Source: Proteiniphilum sp. UBA5267 (GTDB lineage Bacteria > Bacteroidota > Bacteroidia > Bacteroidales > Dysgonomonadaceae). From it: 7,007 nt of DNA. A program made the translations under genes and the position numbers. Below, one piece after another: positions 6,517 to 7,007 of this stretch. The notes below the pieces were generated by a model. The model was not told the origin of the DNA and searched no databases. It saw only the letters and a list, made by a program, of their open reading frames with translations. Every line of letters starts with the position of its first letter. The stretch's first letter is position 1. The stretch is taken from the NCBI GenBank assembly GCA_002411515.1, contig DHTF01000122.1, positions 1-7,007 on the forward strand. Reading direction: 5' to 3'.

Positions 6517-7007
6517 GAATGAATTAAATGGGTATGCATTGCTTTGGCTGCTTTTCTGCCGTCGCCCATGGCCAGGATGACCGTGGCTCCACCGCGTACG
6601 ATGTCACCTCCGGCATAAATCGTCTCGTCGGCGGTTTGCATGGTGTCGCTGTCCACCACAATTGTTCCCCAGGAGGTTACTTCCAATCCGCTGAATGATT
6701 GTGGTATCAGTGGGTTGGGGGAGACCCCCACGCTCACGATAACCTCGTCGACTTCGAGCCAGATTGTGTCACCCTCAATGGCGACCGGGCGGCGGCGTCC
6801 CGACTGATCGGGTTCACCCAGCTGCATTCGTTGCAGCTGCATCCGTTGTACGTGTCCTCGCTCATCCCCTTCATATCGGAGCGGGTTGTGCAGTGTGTAG
6901 AAATCAATTCCTTCCTCCTTGGCATGCTTCACTTCCTCCACGCGGGCCGGCATCTCTTCTTCGGAGCGGCGGTAGATGATCATTGCCTTTTCCGCGCCCA
7001 GTCTTCG
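6513..7007 (-). CDS. Glutamate synthase small-subunit-like NADPH oxidoreductase (3' part only)
   Basis: The 164 visible residues are the C-terminal part of a GltD/NfnB-type FAD-NAD(P)H oxidoreductase; the frame stays open to the right edge, so the start is outside. Family signatures are YRRSEEEMPAR in the nucleotide-binding domain (residues RRLGAEKA precede it in frame), LGEPDQSGRRRPV, VDEVIVSVGVSPNP, and the FAD-binding ending TIYAGGDIVRGGATVILAMG followed by DGRKAAKAM. Such proteins pass electrons from NADPH to the glutamate synthase large subunit, or act in ferredoxin:NADP+ bifurcation (NfnB/SudA). Some Bacteroidetes versions are fused to a dihydroorotate dehydrogenase electron-transfer-like domain. 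The visible part cannot decide between these. Its TGA overlaps the pdxB ATG by four bases. Confidence 0.88.
   Translation of the reverse strand, partial: RRLGAEKAMIIYRRSEEEMPARVEEVKHAKEEGIDFYTLHNPLRYEGDERGHVQRMQLQRMQLGEPDQSGRRRPVAIEGDTIWLEVDEVIVSVGVSPNPLIPQSFSGLEVTSWGTIVVDSDTMQTADETIYAGGDIVRGGATVILAMGDGRKAAKAMHTHLIHS
6819..6848. repeat. 15-bp tandem duplication inside the GltD-like gene
   Basis: Two adjacent 15-base units (6819-6833 and 6834-6848) differ at a single base (T6828 versus C6843). They encode QRMQL twice in a row, just before LGEPD. The reading frame is kept. Confidence 0.8.

Overview
The window looks like chromosomal DNA from a Bacteroidetes, probably order Bacteroidales. Three things support this. 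Four sites match the Bacteroidetes -7 promoter element TAnnTTTG, and two of these have TTTG 19-20 bases upstream. The lipoprotein has a Bacteroidales-type architecture. The genes otherwise lack clear Shine-Dalgarno sequences. The protein sequences read most like the Dysgonomonas/Proteiniphilum/Parabacteroides area, but that placement is an impression and was not tested.

Layout, left to right. The tail of a plus-strand secreted-protein gene (TapB/DUF3108-like) ends at 203. It faces a minus-strand tRNA-Gln(TTG) at 242-312, and a strong hairpin terminator lies between them. Everything further right is on the minus strand. tyrS (tyrosyl-tRNA synthetase) is at 415-1707 and has its own -7 element. 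trkH (potassium channel/transporter subunit) is at 1818-3269, with a predicted promoter and a leader that may fold. A single-gene unit at 3524-5224 encodes a lipoprotein with an OmpA-like segment and TPR-like repeats; it has a very good promoter upstream and a strong terminator downstream. pdxB (4-phosphoerythronate dehydrogenase, vitamin B6 synthesis) is at 5395-6516 and overlaps by ATGA the 3' end of a glutamate-synthase small-subunit-like flavoprotein gene that runs off the right edge.

Functionally this is mostly housekeeping: translation (tRNA-Gln, TyrRS), K+ homeostasis (TrkH), cofactor synthesis (PdxB) and nitrogen/redox metabolism (GltD-like). The lipoprotein is an envelope protein of unknown role. 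I see no mobile element, CRISPR array, phage gene or defence system. No clearly new system is visible. The observation most worth checking is a perfect 10-bp inverted repeat that brackets the lipoprotein promoter, which could be an operator or, more speculatively, an invertible promoter. The non-coding stretches of 110-254 bases between genes are accounted for by the promoters, terminators and leader listed.
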